A DNA stretch of 64,000 nt from Syngnathus acus (taxonomy: Eukaryota > Chordata > Actinopteri > Syngnathiformes > Syngnathidae): the NCBI RefSeq assembly GCF_901709675.1, contig NC_051087.1, positions 12,589,384 through 12,653,383 on the forward strand, written 5' to 3'. Made by a program: the position numbers and the translations under genes. Below, in pieces: positions 13,281 through 26,804 of the stretch (positions are counted from its first letter, which is position 1; each line of letters opens with the position of its first letter). A model generated the notes under the pieces. That model worked only from the letters and a program-made list of their open reading frames with translations. It did not search any database and had not been told where the DNA came from.

Positions 13281-13401
13281 TGATGGATGGATGGATGGAT
13301 GGATGGATGGATGGATGGATGGATGGATGGATGGATGGATGGATGGATGGATGGATGGATGGATGGATGGATGGGCGGACGGACGGACGGACGGACGGAC
13401 A
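13281..13401. repeat. (GGAT)n/(GGAC)n microsatellite
   Basis: About 23 GGAT units pass into several GGAC units. The variant block at one end is typical of slippage plus substitution. Just downstream, 13544-13585 holds three to four copies of gttcaaccaaag. Confidence 0.97.
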
Positions 13402-14406
13402 GAAGGTGACACTGTTGATTGACACTAGCACATAAAAATTTGACTTTGCACCGGCCATATTGGATTGGTCAATATTTTGCATATATTGTGATCGTCTGTA
13501 ATGTTATAATCTCTTAACAATGACATGTATCGTTTTGACCATAGTGTTCAACCAAAGTTTTCAACCAAAGCGTTCAACCAAAGTGTGTCGTCTTCGTTAA
13601 CTGAAAGATGCCAACAATTTTGTCCACAGGTGAACAATACTTTTTTCAAATATGGTAGGTACCTCACCGTGTAAGCCCATCCTCTCCTACGATTTCACTT
13701 TTCTTTTTAAACTTTCTTTTTGTCTACTCTGTTGTGAGATGTTTCTTTGTAGTTGAAAAGTTATTTTCAAACCCTAACTTTTTGCTGTTTTCACTTTTCA
13801 ACTGGCAAGATGAATATCTGTGGGACAAAGTATTGAAGGAATAGCTTTTGACAAGACTTCTGAAGGCCCAGGAGCTCGTCCTGTCGCTCCCTTTTGCAGT
13901 TTTCCCATAACTGCCTTTCTCGTGTGACTGCTAAAAAAAAAAGGAGCTAAAAGAAAAAAACATATCAAATGCAAACTAAGAAGTCACTAGCTTTCAAGAT
14001 ACATCAGTGAGGCCCTGGCGGAGCTTCTGCTCGGTATGGTTTTTTTACAGCTTTTGAAAAATAAAAAAATTGGTGCATTCTCACTTGCGTTATCAGAGCA
14101 GCTGACAGCAAATTAATGTTCAGTATTTCCAGATGATTCATACTATGAATGCATGACCCAAAGAACTTACATTTAGGATGGAATTATACCTCAGGTGCAA
14201 CTGTCCAATTCCAATTTAGTTCCCAGAAATTATGTTTTGGATAGTCTATTAACATGAACATTTCAAAACAACCACTGAAACAACTTGCACGTGCAACAAC
14301 ACGTTACATATTGGACAAGAACAACAACATTGATGAACACGACAATGAAGGAATAATAAATTATTGATACATATGGTCAAGTTTTCAGTTGCCCAAGACT
14401 CTGAAT

Positions 14407-14620
14407 AGGGCGGGTGATGTGGGAAAAATTACGATCACGATTAATTTTTTCATATAATTCGATCTCAATAAGTATCACGATTTATTTTATCATTTGTTTC
14501 CAAATTGCCTGTTTCAACGTATTTGCACTGAAAATTGAAGATACTCGAAATTAGGTCAACTTTTTATTAACATACAAAGTAAATAAAGAAAATCACATTA
14601 AATAACGTGAAAAATATATA
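14407..14620. mobile_element. fragment of a hAT-like fish element
   Basis: The sequence gggcgggtgatgtgggaaaa, attacgatcacgatt and tatcacgatttattttatca resembles the end of a common fish hAT family beginning 'gggctgggcgat'. The other end is not found; a TA microsatellite follows. Family assignment is from memory of the motif. Confidence 0.5.
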
Positions 14621-14671
14621 TATGTATGTATGTGTGTGTATATATATATATATGTAGTATATATATATATA

Positions 14672-14840
14672 CCGTAATTTTCGGACTATAAGTCGCACCG
14701 GAGTATAAGTCGCACCAGCCATAAAATGCCCAAAAAAGTGAAAAAAACCATATATATGTATATAAATCGCTCCTGAGTATAAGTCGCACCCCCACCCAAA
14801 CTATGAAAAAAAACCGCGACTTATAGTCCGAAAATTACGG
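14672..14840. mobile_element. short TA-flanked MITE, 'ccgtaattttcggactataagtcgc' family
   Basis: 169 bp with inverted ends ccgtaattttcggactata and tatagtccgaaaattacgg inside a (TA)n microsatellite. Internal repeats of agtataagtcgcacc occur. The same family gives the longer copy at 28356-29115. Confidence 0.85.
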
Positions 14841-14843
<3 letters not shown>

Positions 14844-14875
<32 letters not shown>

Positions 14876-15801
14876 AAAAATAAATGGAAGAATCAGTAAT
14901 TATTTTAGTGTTCCAACTAATAGACACATGACAATTGACTATCGTATAAAATGCTCCCTGCTCATCCTGCACTAGACCTCAAAGTGGTCCTCATGTTGCT
15001 GTAGCTCATGAATGACCCTAAACTCCAGATCCTGCCGTGGCATTAGAATCAGTATAACCCACACCTGCCATTTTAGCTACTGCTCATCTCCTCCGTTCTC
15101 ACCCTCAGCAAAGTCAGGGCTTTCCCTTGAAACAATTAAGAATACGTATTGCCAAGCTGCTGCCAACTTTAGTCCAAACATGAGGAAAAAGCCACTAGCT
15201 AACCTTTCTGTTGGGTCACCAACCATTGCCAAATACGGACATGGCACAGTCAGTCGCCTCATCCTCGTCATGTGTCCTGCACCACGGCAAGGCTACGCAA
15301 ACCAAGTGCATTGTGTAAGCACCAAAAGGCTGGAGGGCCTTTCAAGAACCACTCCACAGGGCAGCATTGAGCAGCAGCTTCAAGGAAGCCTGAAATAGTT
15401 GAAACAAGACCACTGCACAAATAATCACCCAGGGCCTCTGTAAGCCATCATGTTTATCCATTGTAAATTGTGAAAAGGAATTCTTTAACAATGTGTTACA
15501 TACATATTTCAAGGCTTTGAACATTGGATGGCATCCGTATTCCACCCACGCAACCACAGCATTTAGACTGAAATATCATTCAAATTCCAAAATGACTTAA
15601 ATAAAGAAACCTTTTTTAGGCTTCCCGAAGAATGTCTCTGAAATCCTTCCCAAGCTATGCATGGAGCAGCCACTGTTGCAGCTACAAACATTTCACTGAT
15701 TTAGGTAGTATTTAGGGACATAAAATACATTTTTGCAATTACACAAAAATACGCAAAGCCACAAACTTCACAGAAAACATACTTTCATTGTTACATCCTT
15801 G
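14844..15801. other. intergenic, no gene seen
   Basis: No domain or splice pattern supports a gene, although a 128-codon open frame lies at 15012-15398 on the + strand; its product resembles nothing I recognise. Confidence 0.55.
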
Positions 15802-16570
15802 TTTCAAGGATTCAAGGAATTTTTATTTTTGTACCAACTCACATTTATACATGATATGGCTCAGAATATGATACTGGAGGTCCCAGGTTAGCCCTGCGAG
15901 TCCCAAGACTTGTGAAAATAAAAGTAGAGCAACAAAATAAGATGTAATTTGTGAGATTGACAAAGATAAGGGAAATACTTTGGAAGCAGCAATAAGAGAC
16001 TTGAATTGAGCATGATATTTACAAGGTCTTTGTTCTTCATGGTATAGTGTTCAGCATAGCTAATAAGCATGGTGGAGGGGGGATTTTAGGCCACAGAGGA
16101 TTGTTGGAGTTTTAGTCTAATAGTTCTGAAAAAAGCTATTCCTCTGTCTGTTGGTTCTGCTCAGGATACTCTGTTGCCTCCTGCCTGAGGGAAGTTGATG
16201 GGAGAGGGAATGTGCGGAGTGGGTTGGGTCCCTGATGATGCAGAGAGCTTTCTTTATGCATCTGTCTGCGAAGATGTTTGTGGTTGTGGCAAGGCTATAG
16301 ACTACAATCCTTACAGCAGCTTTTCCTTTCGTAGACTTCCTTTCTCCAGCTTGACACATTGGTGAGTCTTCTTCAACACACAACGTGGACCCTAAGGTAC
16401 TTGAAGCTGGAGGCCACTTCCACTGCTGCTCTTTTAATGTGCAGATATAACAGACACCTGACCCTCCTGAAGTCCACCACCATTTCCTTGGTCATGATTA
16501 ATTGATGCAAAGGTTGTCGTAGATGTTCTATGGCATCTCTGTATTCTGATTCATTGTTGACCGTGGGGAT
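15802..16570 (-). mobile_element. non-LTR retrotransposon remnant (L2/CR1/Rex1-like), minus strand
   Basis: Read on the minus strand, 16384-16500 gives TKEMVVDFRR and VEVASSFKYL, and 16117-16290 gives HQLPSGRRQQSI and RTNRQRNSFF. These are the reverse-transcriptase 3' region and C-terminal tail motifs common to fish L2/CR1/Rex1-type LINEs. The element ends at 15802 in a short repeat (tttcaaggattcaagg), a usual LINE 3' tail. It is 5'-truncated and carries frame breaks, so it is dead. The clade is tentative. Confidence 0.7.
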
Positions 16571-16825
16571 AAGATCAGGCGATGTTGTTAACGTTTGTCA
16601 ACAGTGGGCATGTGAATCCATTGAATAGTTTTCTGTGATTAAGGGCGACAGAAATACATTTGGCTTGAATTGAATAGTGAACTCCAAGGTGAAGATACAT
16701 CAGTGTTGGGTCGCACCATCCATTGTCATTTGAGCCAAGGTGGACACCACTGTTCACACTATTCAAAAGAAATCTTTTTTTTTTTTTCCAAGATTGTCCT
16801 ACTCTTGTTAACAAGCTAAAAAGCT

Positions 16826-17105
16826 GGGAGAATGTCCTATGCACAGATGGGAAAAGTGGAACTTGTTTTTACAGGGCACATTAGATTCATGTTCACCAAG
16901 AAAAGAACACTATCCTTACTATGTGACATGGAGGAGGCTCTGTTATGTTCTCAGGATCGACCCACAACAACAAAGAATGGCTTAGATCAAAACAGTCTGA
17001 AGTGGCCTAGCCCTGATGGACATCTGTGGAAGGAGCTTAAACAGTCTGAATCACCAAATGAACACCGCTTTCAGTATCCAAAAACTGCTCATCGTCACTA
17101 AATTT
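16826..17105 (+). mobile_element. possible Tc1-like transposase fragment
   Basis: An open frame at 16832-17101 includes KWPSPDGHLWKELKQSE, resembling the WPSQSPDLNPIEHLWRELK block of Tc1/mariner transposases, and an upstream MSYAQMGKVELVF. No TIRs were found. Weak similarity, so tentative. Confidence 0.35.
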
Positions 17106-18109
17106 ATGAGGACATCTCTACTTATACCCACAATCACTGAATATATCACAACAATAAATCTCTCCGTGCCCTCACTTACACTGTAAGGGAATGAGGACAT
17201 GAGCAACCTAGTTTCTCTAGTGCCGGATCTGCTTTTTCAAGAAACATCATCAATGAGATTAATATAGAGTCCCAGAAGGATTCTTAAGCGTTAAAAAAAA
17301 TAAAAAAGACGCATTATAGGTGTTAGGACACACCCTCTACCCTGTTTCTTGGCTGTCCACAGTTATGAGGATGTCACGGGGAAGAAAGTATCATCCCGGA
17401 ATTCGCATCGTCAACCGTTCAGCATTGGGCTATAGGAGCCATGCAGGAGTCTGCTCTGCCGGTTTGCCATCCCTGTGTTTACGACAGCGCCAGGCCTGGT
17501 TGGTCATTCGCCGGGCTGTTCTGTCTGATCGTCAGGCTTGCTGCCAATTCTGGATGCCTTGGGAGTTTAGAAAAGCCTAAGCGTCACTCAATGTGCGAAA
17601 AATACGATCAACCGTCACCAAATTCATCTTCACTTCTCCACAAATGTCCTCTTCAAACTGTGAATTAATAAAATCAATTGCCCCAAAATTTTGTATTTTG
17701 TGGAGGTGATATGTCTCTTCCTTTTTCTCATAGGGGCTCAAATTTAATGTTCATAAAATCCCAAATATTGGGGTTATGTTTTCACTGGTTTCAGTGGACA
17801 TGAGTAAAGATTAATTTTGGTGACAATTGGTCCTGATTTTTGGACAGTAGGACATTTTTTTACACCTGCACAGTCTGTGGTTACAGTCCCCTGCAGGAGC
17901 CTTGTTGGTCACAGTGAGACGGAGAAGTTTGAAGCCTGTGTGCTGAGACAGTGATGTCCGCAGAAGGAGGGACAAGGCACCTGGTCATTGAGACCGAGAA
18001 GCCACAAGGATGTTAAAGGGATTCTTATATTTATTTAGCCATTTTCAGCAGTAAAAAGTTAATATTTTGTCTATAATGATTTTCATAACTTGCCACTTGC
18101 TGTTGTAAA
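17106..18109. other. intergenic, no gene seen
   Basis: No exon or repeat family recognised. Confidence 0.55.
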
Positions 18110-18540
18110 TGAAAACACAAATTACTTACTGGTAGCAGAACAGTAAGTCGAAAGTCAGTTGGAAAAAAAAAAAAAGGGTCTTCGAATGAGATTTCAAAAT
18201 GAGAGCCCTTGCCCAACATTCACAGTCATTGAAGAGGGAAGGATTGGCAATAGAACATGGCTCAATCCCCTCTGACCTGAGGCACCGGGCTGGTGCGTAG
18301 ATGTAGAGGAGCTCAGAGAGGTAAACATGGGTGAGGTCATTTAACAATTTCAAAACAAATAGAAGTCTCTGGAAATCTGCATCAAAATGCATTGGGAGAC
18401 AGTTATGGGAGGCCAGAATTGGGGTTATTTGCTGCCGCTGGAGGCGAGCGGCAGCATTCTGGACTAACTAGAGACGTTTGAGTGAGGACTGGCTGACTAT
18501 AGTCCTGTGAAGTGCATTACAGTGGTACAGTTAATTCTCC
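18110..18540. repeat. dispersed fish repeat of unassigned family
   Basis: The stretch with gggaggccagaattggggtt, gaggcgagcggcagcattct and gactggctgactatagtcct matches a sequence I associate with many dispersed copies in teleost genomes, probably retrotransposon-derived. I cannot name its family or place its ends. Confidence 0.4.
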
Positions 18541-18872
18541 ATTGGATAGTGTTTGAAAAATATTTTTTAAAAAACACTTACAGGCAGTAAGTAGCAGGGG
18601 CTTGTGTGATGACACTTTCAACATTGAAAAGGATCCTGCATATGTTATGACAGTGAGGGACTATAACAATCTGGAATCCCTCAAATCTGCATTCCTTTTC
18701 TTTTGTCAACACGCAGCTGCAGTAAACTGACAGAATGCAGTTTTTCATTGTTGAGAATGGTTTTCGTTCAACTGCATACCATGCGGTGTACATATACACA
18801 CAAGAATCCAAAGGATGGTTTTCCTTTATCTATTTTTTTTATCTATTTTATATACATATATGTATATATATA

Positions 18873-19012
18873 CAGTAATCCCTCGCTCCATCGCGGTTCG
18901 CTTATCGCGGTTTCACTACATCGCGGATTTCTTTTCCCAAATTAAAAAAAAAAACTTAAAAGTCAAAATAAAACTTCTAAATTGAGGAATTATGGCACAA
19001 AACTTGCCCACA
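18873..19012. mobile_element. half of a TA-type MITE (family of 32268-32601)
   Basis: It starts TA-cagtaatccctcgctcc, continues with tcgcggttcgcttatcgcgg, and to about 19010 matches the reverse complement of the right half of 32268-32601 (for example gtcaaaataaaacttctaaa and attgaggaa). The second terminus is absent. Confidence 0.75.
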
Positions 19013-19137
19013 TGCCAGCAGAAGGCAAGGAGTGCTCACACAATTGCAGTGCGTACACTTGTACCTTTTTATAAAAAAAATATTTATAATAATAAGAGCT
19101 CTAAAAACATAAAAACAGTGTTGTACCTTGTTATGTT

Positions 19138-19373
<236 letters not shown>

Positions 19374-19440
19374 CATACACACACACACACACACATCCAT
19401 TATCTGTACCGCTTGTCCCCGGGTGTGCTTGGCAGGGCAC

Positions 19441-20223
19441 ACAAAGGCATTAGTTATTTCAATATTCATCCAAAATGCATTCATAAAATAGAAAAGGATC
19501 TTTTTTTCATTTTCCTGATTGAAAATTACATAAACTGGGCTTTTTTCTCTCTTTAATGTAACTGCAAATGAATGGTTGTTTGTTCATACAATATGTGCAA
19601 TTGACTGCTGACCTGCAAGGCTACAGGGTGATGGGGTACACTCATCTCACCCAGTCAGCTGGGATAAGGTCCAGCTCAACTGCTCTTTTCTAACTCCCGT
19701 TGGTTGCTGTATATTGGAATTTCCCCGTAATAAAAGCATATCAAATTAAATCAAACCCTAAGAACAAGCCCTACTGAAGGTCCAGACTATCCAGACTATT
19801 CTCCAGGGAACCAAATTATGCTCGCTGATATACAGTATAAATCAGATACTAAGTGTGCATTGTTGCTGTTCTACTCGTCCATTTGATTGTAATCTGTTAA
19901 CAACAACACCCTGTTGGCTAATCAATGAACAGTAGTGTCTGTAGCCACTTGCCACTCTTTGTGTTCCACTTTCTGAGGATGAAGACGTTTTATGGGCCAG
20001 TTTTGACCAAGTTCAAATATATTCCATGCTCAGAGAGGCCTAAGGATGTCAGTGATGAATAATTTGTCAAACTTAAGAACAAAAGTACACTTTTATTACA
20101 TCCGATCTTGAGATTCTAATTTATAAAAACAAATAACACACCAGGAACCTCTCAGCAGTGCTGTTCATTCGAATATAATTAGGTTAATTTAAAAAAATTG
20201 AAAGAGCTGCATTGACTTGTACT
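19441..20223. other. intergenic, no gene seen
   Basis: A SINE-like fragment (cagctgggataaggtccagc) lies near 19655. Otherwise nothing recognised. Confidence 0.55.
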
Positions 20224-20433
20224 GGTGTTAGGGGCGGGGTTGGCAAGGCTGGCCCTATGGAGTCGCTGTAAGGCGTGTTTTACAAGTTTCCCTCGTTCAC
20301 GCACCAGATTCAAATGATCAGGGTCAAACAGAACTTGCTGATGAGCTGATCATTTAAATCAAGCGTGTTGAGGAGGGACACTTCTGAAACAGGCAGGACA
20401 GCGGCTCCCGAGGTCCGGACTTGCCTACCTCTG
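20224..20433. mobile_element. short hAT-like element
   Basis: Approximate inverted ends (ggggcggggttggcaag and cttgcctacctctg) enclose aatgatcagg...gagctgatcatttaaatcaa and ggacagcggctcccgaggtc. This arrangement is typical of a fish hAT family. The flanking 8-mers (gtgttagg, gtttaagg) are not identical, so the boundaries are approximate. Confidence 0.5.
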
Positions 20434-21063
20434 GTTTAAGGTTTGAAAGAATGAGAAAGTCCAAAGTCACAGAGAAGAATGTTAAAATAGTAGAGCACAC
20501 GTTTAAGAGTAGTAGCGAGATATGCTGCAAGTGTGACAGAGCAGTTTAAATTGGAGATGGGACTGCATCAACCATCAGTTCTGAGCCTCTTCCTCTTTGC
20601 AACTGTGATACATAGATGCAGTCGATGTATTTACAGTGTATGTGTATTTTTTTTTCTGAATAACAAACATAATTAACCAACAAATGCATACAGAGATGGA
20701 AAAATTACATTGATGGAGAATAAAACTAGTAAGGGGGTGGAAGTGTGACAATGAAGTAGAAGTAGAAAGAACACATTTAGGGGTACAATGGTAACTGGGC
20801 TTCTAACACCACCTATGTTTTTCTCTTAACCTTCTTTCTCATTCATATTAGTCCCTTCAGTAGCTGGTCTTTTATAAATCAGTGTTTATACGAAATACCA
20901 GTGGGAGCCAAAGGTCAAAGGAGAAAATTAGCAGCTGTTTTTCCTCTCCTTTGATGTAAGCCGCAGGGCTAATCGCCAAGTGCGCCATCATCATCATTTC
21001 CACTTTAAAACAAACTCTCCAAACAAGCAAGGTAGGAGCTGTTTGCCTGCTGATATATTCTAC

Positions 21064-21402
21064 AGAATAGGTGTCAAACCCAAGGCCCGGGGGCCAGATA
21101 CGACCCGCCACTTTATGTGGCCCGCAAGGACAAAATGTGTCAATACTAACATTACAAATTGTCTTCACTTTTGAAAAATGGAGATATTGCTAACAATTTT
21201 TATTACCATTCATCTTTTTAAATTTTGTATTACCATTTATCTTTTTAAAATATTTAAACAGTTTTTTCGAGTCTGAGTTATCACTTTGTTGTGTACCCCA
21301 TACTGTATATAATATAAGGCGTTGACAGTCATAATGGCCCTCAAAAGGAAATTATGGCTACGATGCGGCCCACGACATAAATTAATTTGACACTCCTGAC
21401 TT
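21064..21402. mobile_element. Charlie-like hAT MITE, copy 2
   Basis: Matches the copy at 6143-6460 throughout: gtgtcaaacccaaggcccgg, tatgtggcccgcaaggac, aaattgtcttcacttttgaa, gcgttgacagtcataatgg and an inverted end tttgacactcctg. An inner fragment near 21190-21250 (catctttttaaa) is duplicated. A clear target duplication was not found. Confidence 0.75.
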
Positions 21403-21549
21403 GTTCTGAATACAGAGGAAAGGGTTAATGTAATGGTATGGGTAATCATTCACTTTTCCATGTCACAGTCAGATATACTTTTTCATGTATGGAAGGGTAA
21501 AGAGTGAATCATGCTTCTTTCACACTTTTGTTGACATATCTCCACTGTA

Positions 21550-21700
21550 CAGTAGAACCTCTGACTTCGACCATAATCTGTTATAGAAAATTTTTAATTT
21601 TATCACAAGTTCTGAGTTCTGTAATGCATTATAATTACACAGACTAGATTTAATCAGATTTTAATCAGATTTTAACAGGAAAGTAGTCTAACACCAATAA
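21550..21700. mobile_element. TA-cagt MITE fragment
   Basis: The start TA-cagtagaacctctgacttc, then aatctgttatag, resembles the end of a TA-flanked mariner/Tigger-like family. The far end was not found. Confidence 0.45.
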
Positions 21701-24700
21701 CAACGTCAACTGTTTACTCGAATGTATCATCATGAACGGAATTTTTTACATCCCTGTGAAAGATAAAGAGCAAAATGTGACTCTTCTTCGAGATGACTAA
21801 ACAGCCACTTTTCTCAGTCCAGACATTTAACAAAAGACAAAAGTTGACCTAACAGAAGGAAAATCAATGGTGGCGCAATGATTATCAGAAAGTTGTAAAT
21901 ACACAATGCTGCTCACAGGGCTCTCTTACTGGGGGGCTTTTGACAAGCGTTTACCAACAACTAATCTCACTGATTTTTGTTGCGGGCCACATTTTACAGA
22001 CAGCCATAATGACTGTGAAACCATTTAATCTCCTCATTGTTCAACTTTTATAACAGTTACTAGTTTATGTTACTATTCTAACAAGGTTGCGTTTAGCAAT
22101 TTTTAGTGTAAAATATCTTTACTGTAAATTTGTGCTGTGAACTGTGTGCCACATGCTTACAAGCAGAGAGAACAAAATATAATTATGATAATAATTATAT
22201 ATTGATAAATATACATATATATATAATATATAAATATAAATATATATTGATTAAATATTGATAATGAATGTATGTAGACAAGTTGGTGGACGTTTTTTTT
22301 TTTCTTTCAATCAATGACATTAAATTGTCTTCAACATTTGCCAACAATGTGTCCAACCACACCTTATATTATGATTAACACACCCACTAGTGCACATTTG
22401 CAATTTAAATGCCTTGTCACTAGCGTAGACAGTGACAACTGCGCAAGACGTAAACTAACAATACCGACAGATATGTGTGGGACACAGGCATAATTTTTCC
22501 TGGTCTTATTCCAAGCTTGCCATATTTTGGCTGTTGGTCCATGGCTCATGAATGAACCCTCAAGTGATTTGATGTTTAGCGATGCCACAATGAACTAATG
22601 CTGTCCAATTCTTTTATTACTTTTATTTTTGTTTTAACTGCTTTACTTTTGATTTGCTTCTAAACATTTTATTGTGACTTACTCCTTACCCAAATAAGAC
22701 ATCAAACCTCAGACCTTTCACAGGTTTTGAATAGTAGCTGATCTTTACATTACTTGGAAATATTATTTATTTCCACTTATTCGGATGAAACCATTGGTAA
22801 TTGGATTAGCTGGAAGCAAAATGTAAAACCCCACACCTGCCCTGAGATGGACAATAAAGACAAAATACAGGAAACACAGATTGCTGCTATACCCAATGAA
22901 TATTGAACAAATTAAACTGTTGATTATTTTAAAAATATTCTTTCCATTTCCATATTTGTATTGTTTAATGAAAACCATTATTCAGATCCACGTGATTAAC
23001 CTGCAAAAAATGCTCCACAATATGAGGAAGTTGCTTCTTAAATTAAGTCCATTAGGTTGCAAAAGCTGTTGGGCAAAAAAAGGCAAAAAGGGCAGGGCTA
23101 AATTTCGTCTACAGTCGCAAGAATACATTTTACAGAAGTAAAACTTTTTATTCTACGAATAGCTAGATGTAATTTTTTAATCTCTAAAAACTTAAAATGT
23201 CCTTCCATGAGCATTGTAACGTTCCTCAAACCTCCCCAAAACACTATGGCATACAACACAAACTGTCAACCAAACGTGCCCTGTATAATTTAGGAGCAAT
23301 AATGAACACTGTTTATTGTCAATAATGAACTTCACCCATCTCATTTTCAACATTCTGTCAAATAAGTTCAAATGAAATCATCTATTTTTGTTAATATACA
23401 CGTGTCCTACACGTGTAAAACAATCCACCCCTTTGATCAGAATTGACAATCATACTGTACATATAGTTCTCCAAACTTTCTCATTCTCACCTTTTTCTCC
23501 TACTTGCTCTTCTTCACAAGCAGAAATCAGGTCTACTGAAGTGCACTGATGGCTCAAACTTCACTTTCTACATTCAGGACATGAACTCATGCAGAAGGTT
23601 GTTTCCATGGAAGAATTATGAGTACAGGCTGGCTTGGTGAACATCAGATAGATTTTGCTAACCATGCAGGTTTGCCAAGCCTAAACGGATTAGGCCAAAC
23701 ATCACAGACATTGTCTGTATACATTATTAAACTTTGAAGCTACCAAAAAAAAAAAAAAAAAACAGGATCGCAATAGAAAGGCAGGAGAGTGGGCAGAGAA
23801 AGTAATTATTCATCCTCGGTGCCCCCCTCCCACCTTGCTGAACAAATGCTTCACTCATTTCAAAAGATGACTATTCTTTTAATCCCTTTTTAGCCTTGTC
23901 GAAAACCTTAGCTAGTTATTACTACTCTTGATTTATTTATACTTTTCCAAACTTGGAATTAAAGTTTATTTTCTCAAATTGGATCTTTTAAAAGGAACAG
24001 CCTTAACTGGCCATAACAAGAAGATGAATGGCTGGCTTCTCAAATTTTAAGGGTGTTATGCACCATGTCCAACTTCAAAGACCGTCTTAACTCCACACTT
24101 TAATTGTATCTTCTTCAAGCCTGTCTGCCTGACCGCCATCTGATTCTGCTGACAACTGCACAGCACTCATCTCCCACCCTTCTATCTCCCCAGTCTTCTC
24201 CTTCTCAGTCTTTCCATCTGTCATGACAGATCTTCTTAAGTCACTATAGCTGCTACAAGTGTCAACCCTGGCACGAGCCCGAAATTACTTTTGGGATGAG
24301 TGTTGACATCTAGCACTCACCCCTCAGCTCATGCAAACAGAATGATGCTATTTGCCCTTTTTTCCACCTCCCTACTCTGTTTATTCCTCTATCCCTGCAT
24401 TTTTTCTTACTAGTTCTCTCTGAGCCTACAAACAGCCATTCACGCTTCTCTCCATATGGGCTTTAATTTGCCATTGTCCCCCAAGATATTCCTCGCTCAG
24501 GCTTGAGATAAAGGGATAATCACTTCAAAGGGAAGCTAGGGGGGAGAGTGCCCCCTCCCTACCATGCTGAAAGGAGAAGTGGACAATACGCTAATTGAGA
24601 GGGGGAACTGATCACAGGGTCTCTTCAAAGGGACGCTTGGCCACGCCCCCTCCGTTGCACTTAATTTTATTAGTGTTTATAGAGATGCTTCAGCCAAAAT

Positions 24701-26804
24701 TATCACCCAAACCCACTATAGCCTTTGAACTCCTAAATATTGGGTTATTCGCAATTACCCACCCTCTCGATTTTTTTTTTCCCTCCCCGCGCTATTTTCG
24801 TACAAGCGTAGGATTTGTACTGAGGAAAGGGTGATAAAACAAGTTGCACAGAATGTATTATTTGCATTGTAGGAACTCCGAGCTGATGCAAAGAGGAGCA
24901 TTCTTAAGAAAAAGTGACGACAAATAATACACAGCCTCTGCCGGATTGATGTTTCTGTTGGTGCGGCATCAAAGATCTCAGCATTACAATACCCAAGCAT
25001 AGAAGAGAAGTTTATTTTAACATTCCCATGAACTGAAGTCTCAATTCATTTTAGGTATGTCCTGATATGTCACCTGCACTGACAAGCAGTGCTTACTTCC
25101 TCTGTTGTGAATCTGGTTTTTAATCGAACAAGTCTTTAATTTGCAATCATTGGCGATAGACCGGATGAGCTTAATTTCATCTCCTTCACCAACACCCAAT
25201 TAGCCTTCAGGTCAACCTGTTTTATTAGGACTTTATTGCAAGTCAGTGGCTGCATTCCCGTCCTATAAAGTGTTTGGATCTTTTTGTGAAATTGTTAGGG
25301 CCCAAACAAAGGGGTCAGTACAGGGTCAACATCAAAAAAGGGGTTTCGTGTGGCTACTTTACAGCACCCTCTTTTGTCGAAGCGCAGCACAAGCATGGGC
25401 ATTCAAGGGTCAACAGGTGTGGTCTCAAGGGGTTGGCATCTTGTGGCGATTGCAAAATGAATTTGAATCAAATCATCAGTGATGCGTTTTCCGGCAATTG
25501 TAGCGGGTTGAAGAAACTGATTCAAACCAAAGACTTCCAAAGTAGTCTGAATTTTAGGTCATTAAAAACAGACTGAGGAAGGCATGAAGCTGCTTCCTGT
25601 CTGTCAGCAAAAATTCTACTTTGTGGTTTCTTTTTTCCCCCCACTTTGCAGCTGTATCTGCAGCCTAATTTGATTTGGGCAAAGATGTAATCTTATTCCG
25701 AATTGAAAATAACACATTTAAGAGTGCCTGTCACATTTTATAACCCTTATGTTCATCACCCCATTCGCTTTTCAAAGATGACTATGATGTAGTAAGTGCA
25801 CAGATATCAGTGACGCTACATGTGGGAAATTGGGCCAGATCAGTCGAGTGCCCTTGAACAACCCAGTGCCTACGCTGCTGACCCACTTTATCATTTAAAG
25901 TTCCATTTTACAGTCAGCAGGCACTTTGCTTTGGTAAGTGTTAGAAGCTTTTTGCATTTTGGGTGCTGGTTTGTTTGGATTTGTGGCAGCAGCGTTGGTT
26001 TTAGAGAAACCTCAAGCGTAAACAGAGTCGGACCTCCTCATACTCCACTTTCCAACACATACGCCTAAACAGACTTTCAAACTGTTGTCGCGCCGCTTTA
26101 CGATAACACCATACAGTGAAAATTTGTCTTAAAATATATTTAAAATAAGCTTGCCTTAACCACCAGACAAGCTCACTGTGTGCAGGGTGTGGTTGGCTAA
26201 ATGTCAGTGTAATCAACTGGTCTACCAGAAAACAGGAAAGGCCTGGTAAAGCTCATATTTTTGTAAAAACTGGGGCTGCTTCTCAACGGAATGTTGAGAA
26301 CTATAATTGAGAACTTGTAAATGAGCTTTCAAGTCTGGATTATGCCAAAAGCTCAGAGATATGGAAAATGAGATATTGAACTGACAATGATGACACTGGA
26401 TTAAAAACAAGACTGAATCCTTCCAGCAAGCCCCATTGGCATTTAAGATTAAAAACAGTTCTGGGGGTCTGGGCTCGAAGCTATAACCCTGTCTGAAAAA
26501 TGTCCAGCCCAAATTAAGACCCTCCAGCATTTTAGTTGTCTTGAAAATATATATTTGTTTTAAAAATCTATTCCGCCCTCTGTATGTATCAGTCAAGCCC
26601 TCTTTAGCCCCAGTAAAGAAACTTTTTTGGAGCTGTCACTGTATCTGTGCACATAAATGAGGATCATAGAATATATGTTTGTATGGGGATTGGGCCTACA
26701 TTTAGTGAAAAAAAATTGCAAATAATTAGTTGCCATGAACATTCTTATTGCTTCTAAAAATCCAACTTTGATTGGCATCCAATAACTACAAAAAGGAAGC
26801 AGCC
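21701..26804. other. intergenic, no gene seen
   Basis: About 5 kb with few recognised repeats: AT-rich blocks at 22175-22265 and an A tract at 23745-23762. No exon recognised. The stretch 23.8-25.6 kb is free of the repeat families seen elsewhere, so distal regulatory sequence is possible, but nothing in it proves that. Confidence 0.5.

Noticed and set aside
13234-13482. Open frame rich in Ile-His-Pro-Ser repeats
   Set aside because: Produced by the (GGAT)n tract on the minus strand.
15012-15398. 128-codon + strand open frame
   Set aside because: The product has low-complexity Ser/Thr/Pro composition, no recognised domain and no splice support.
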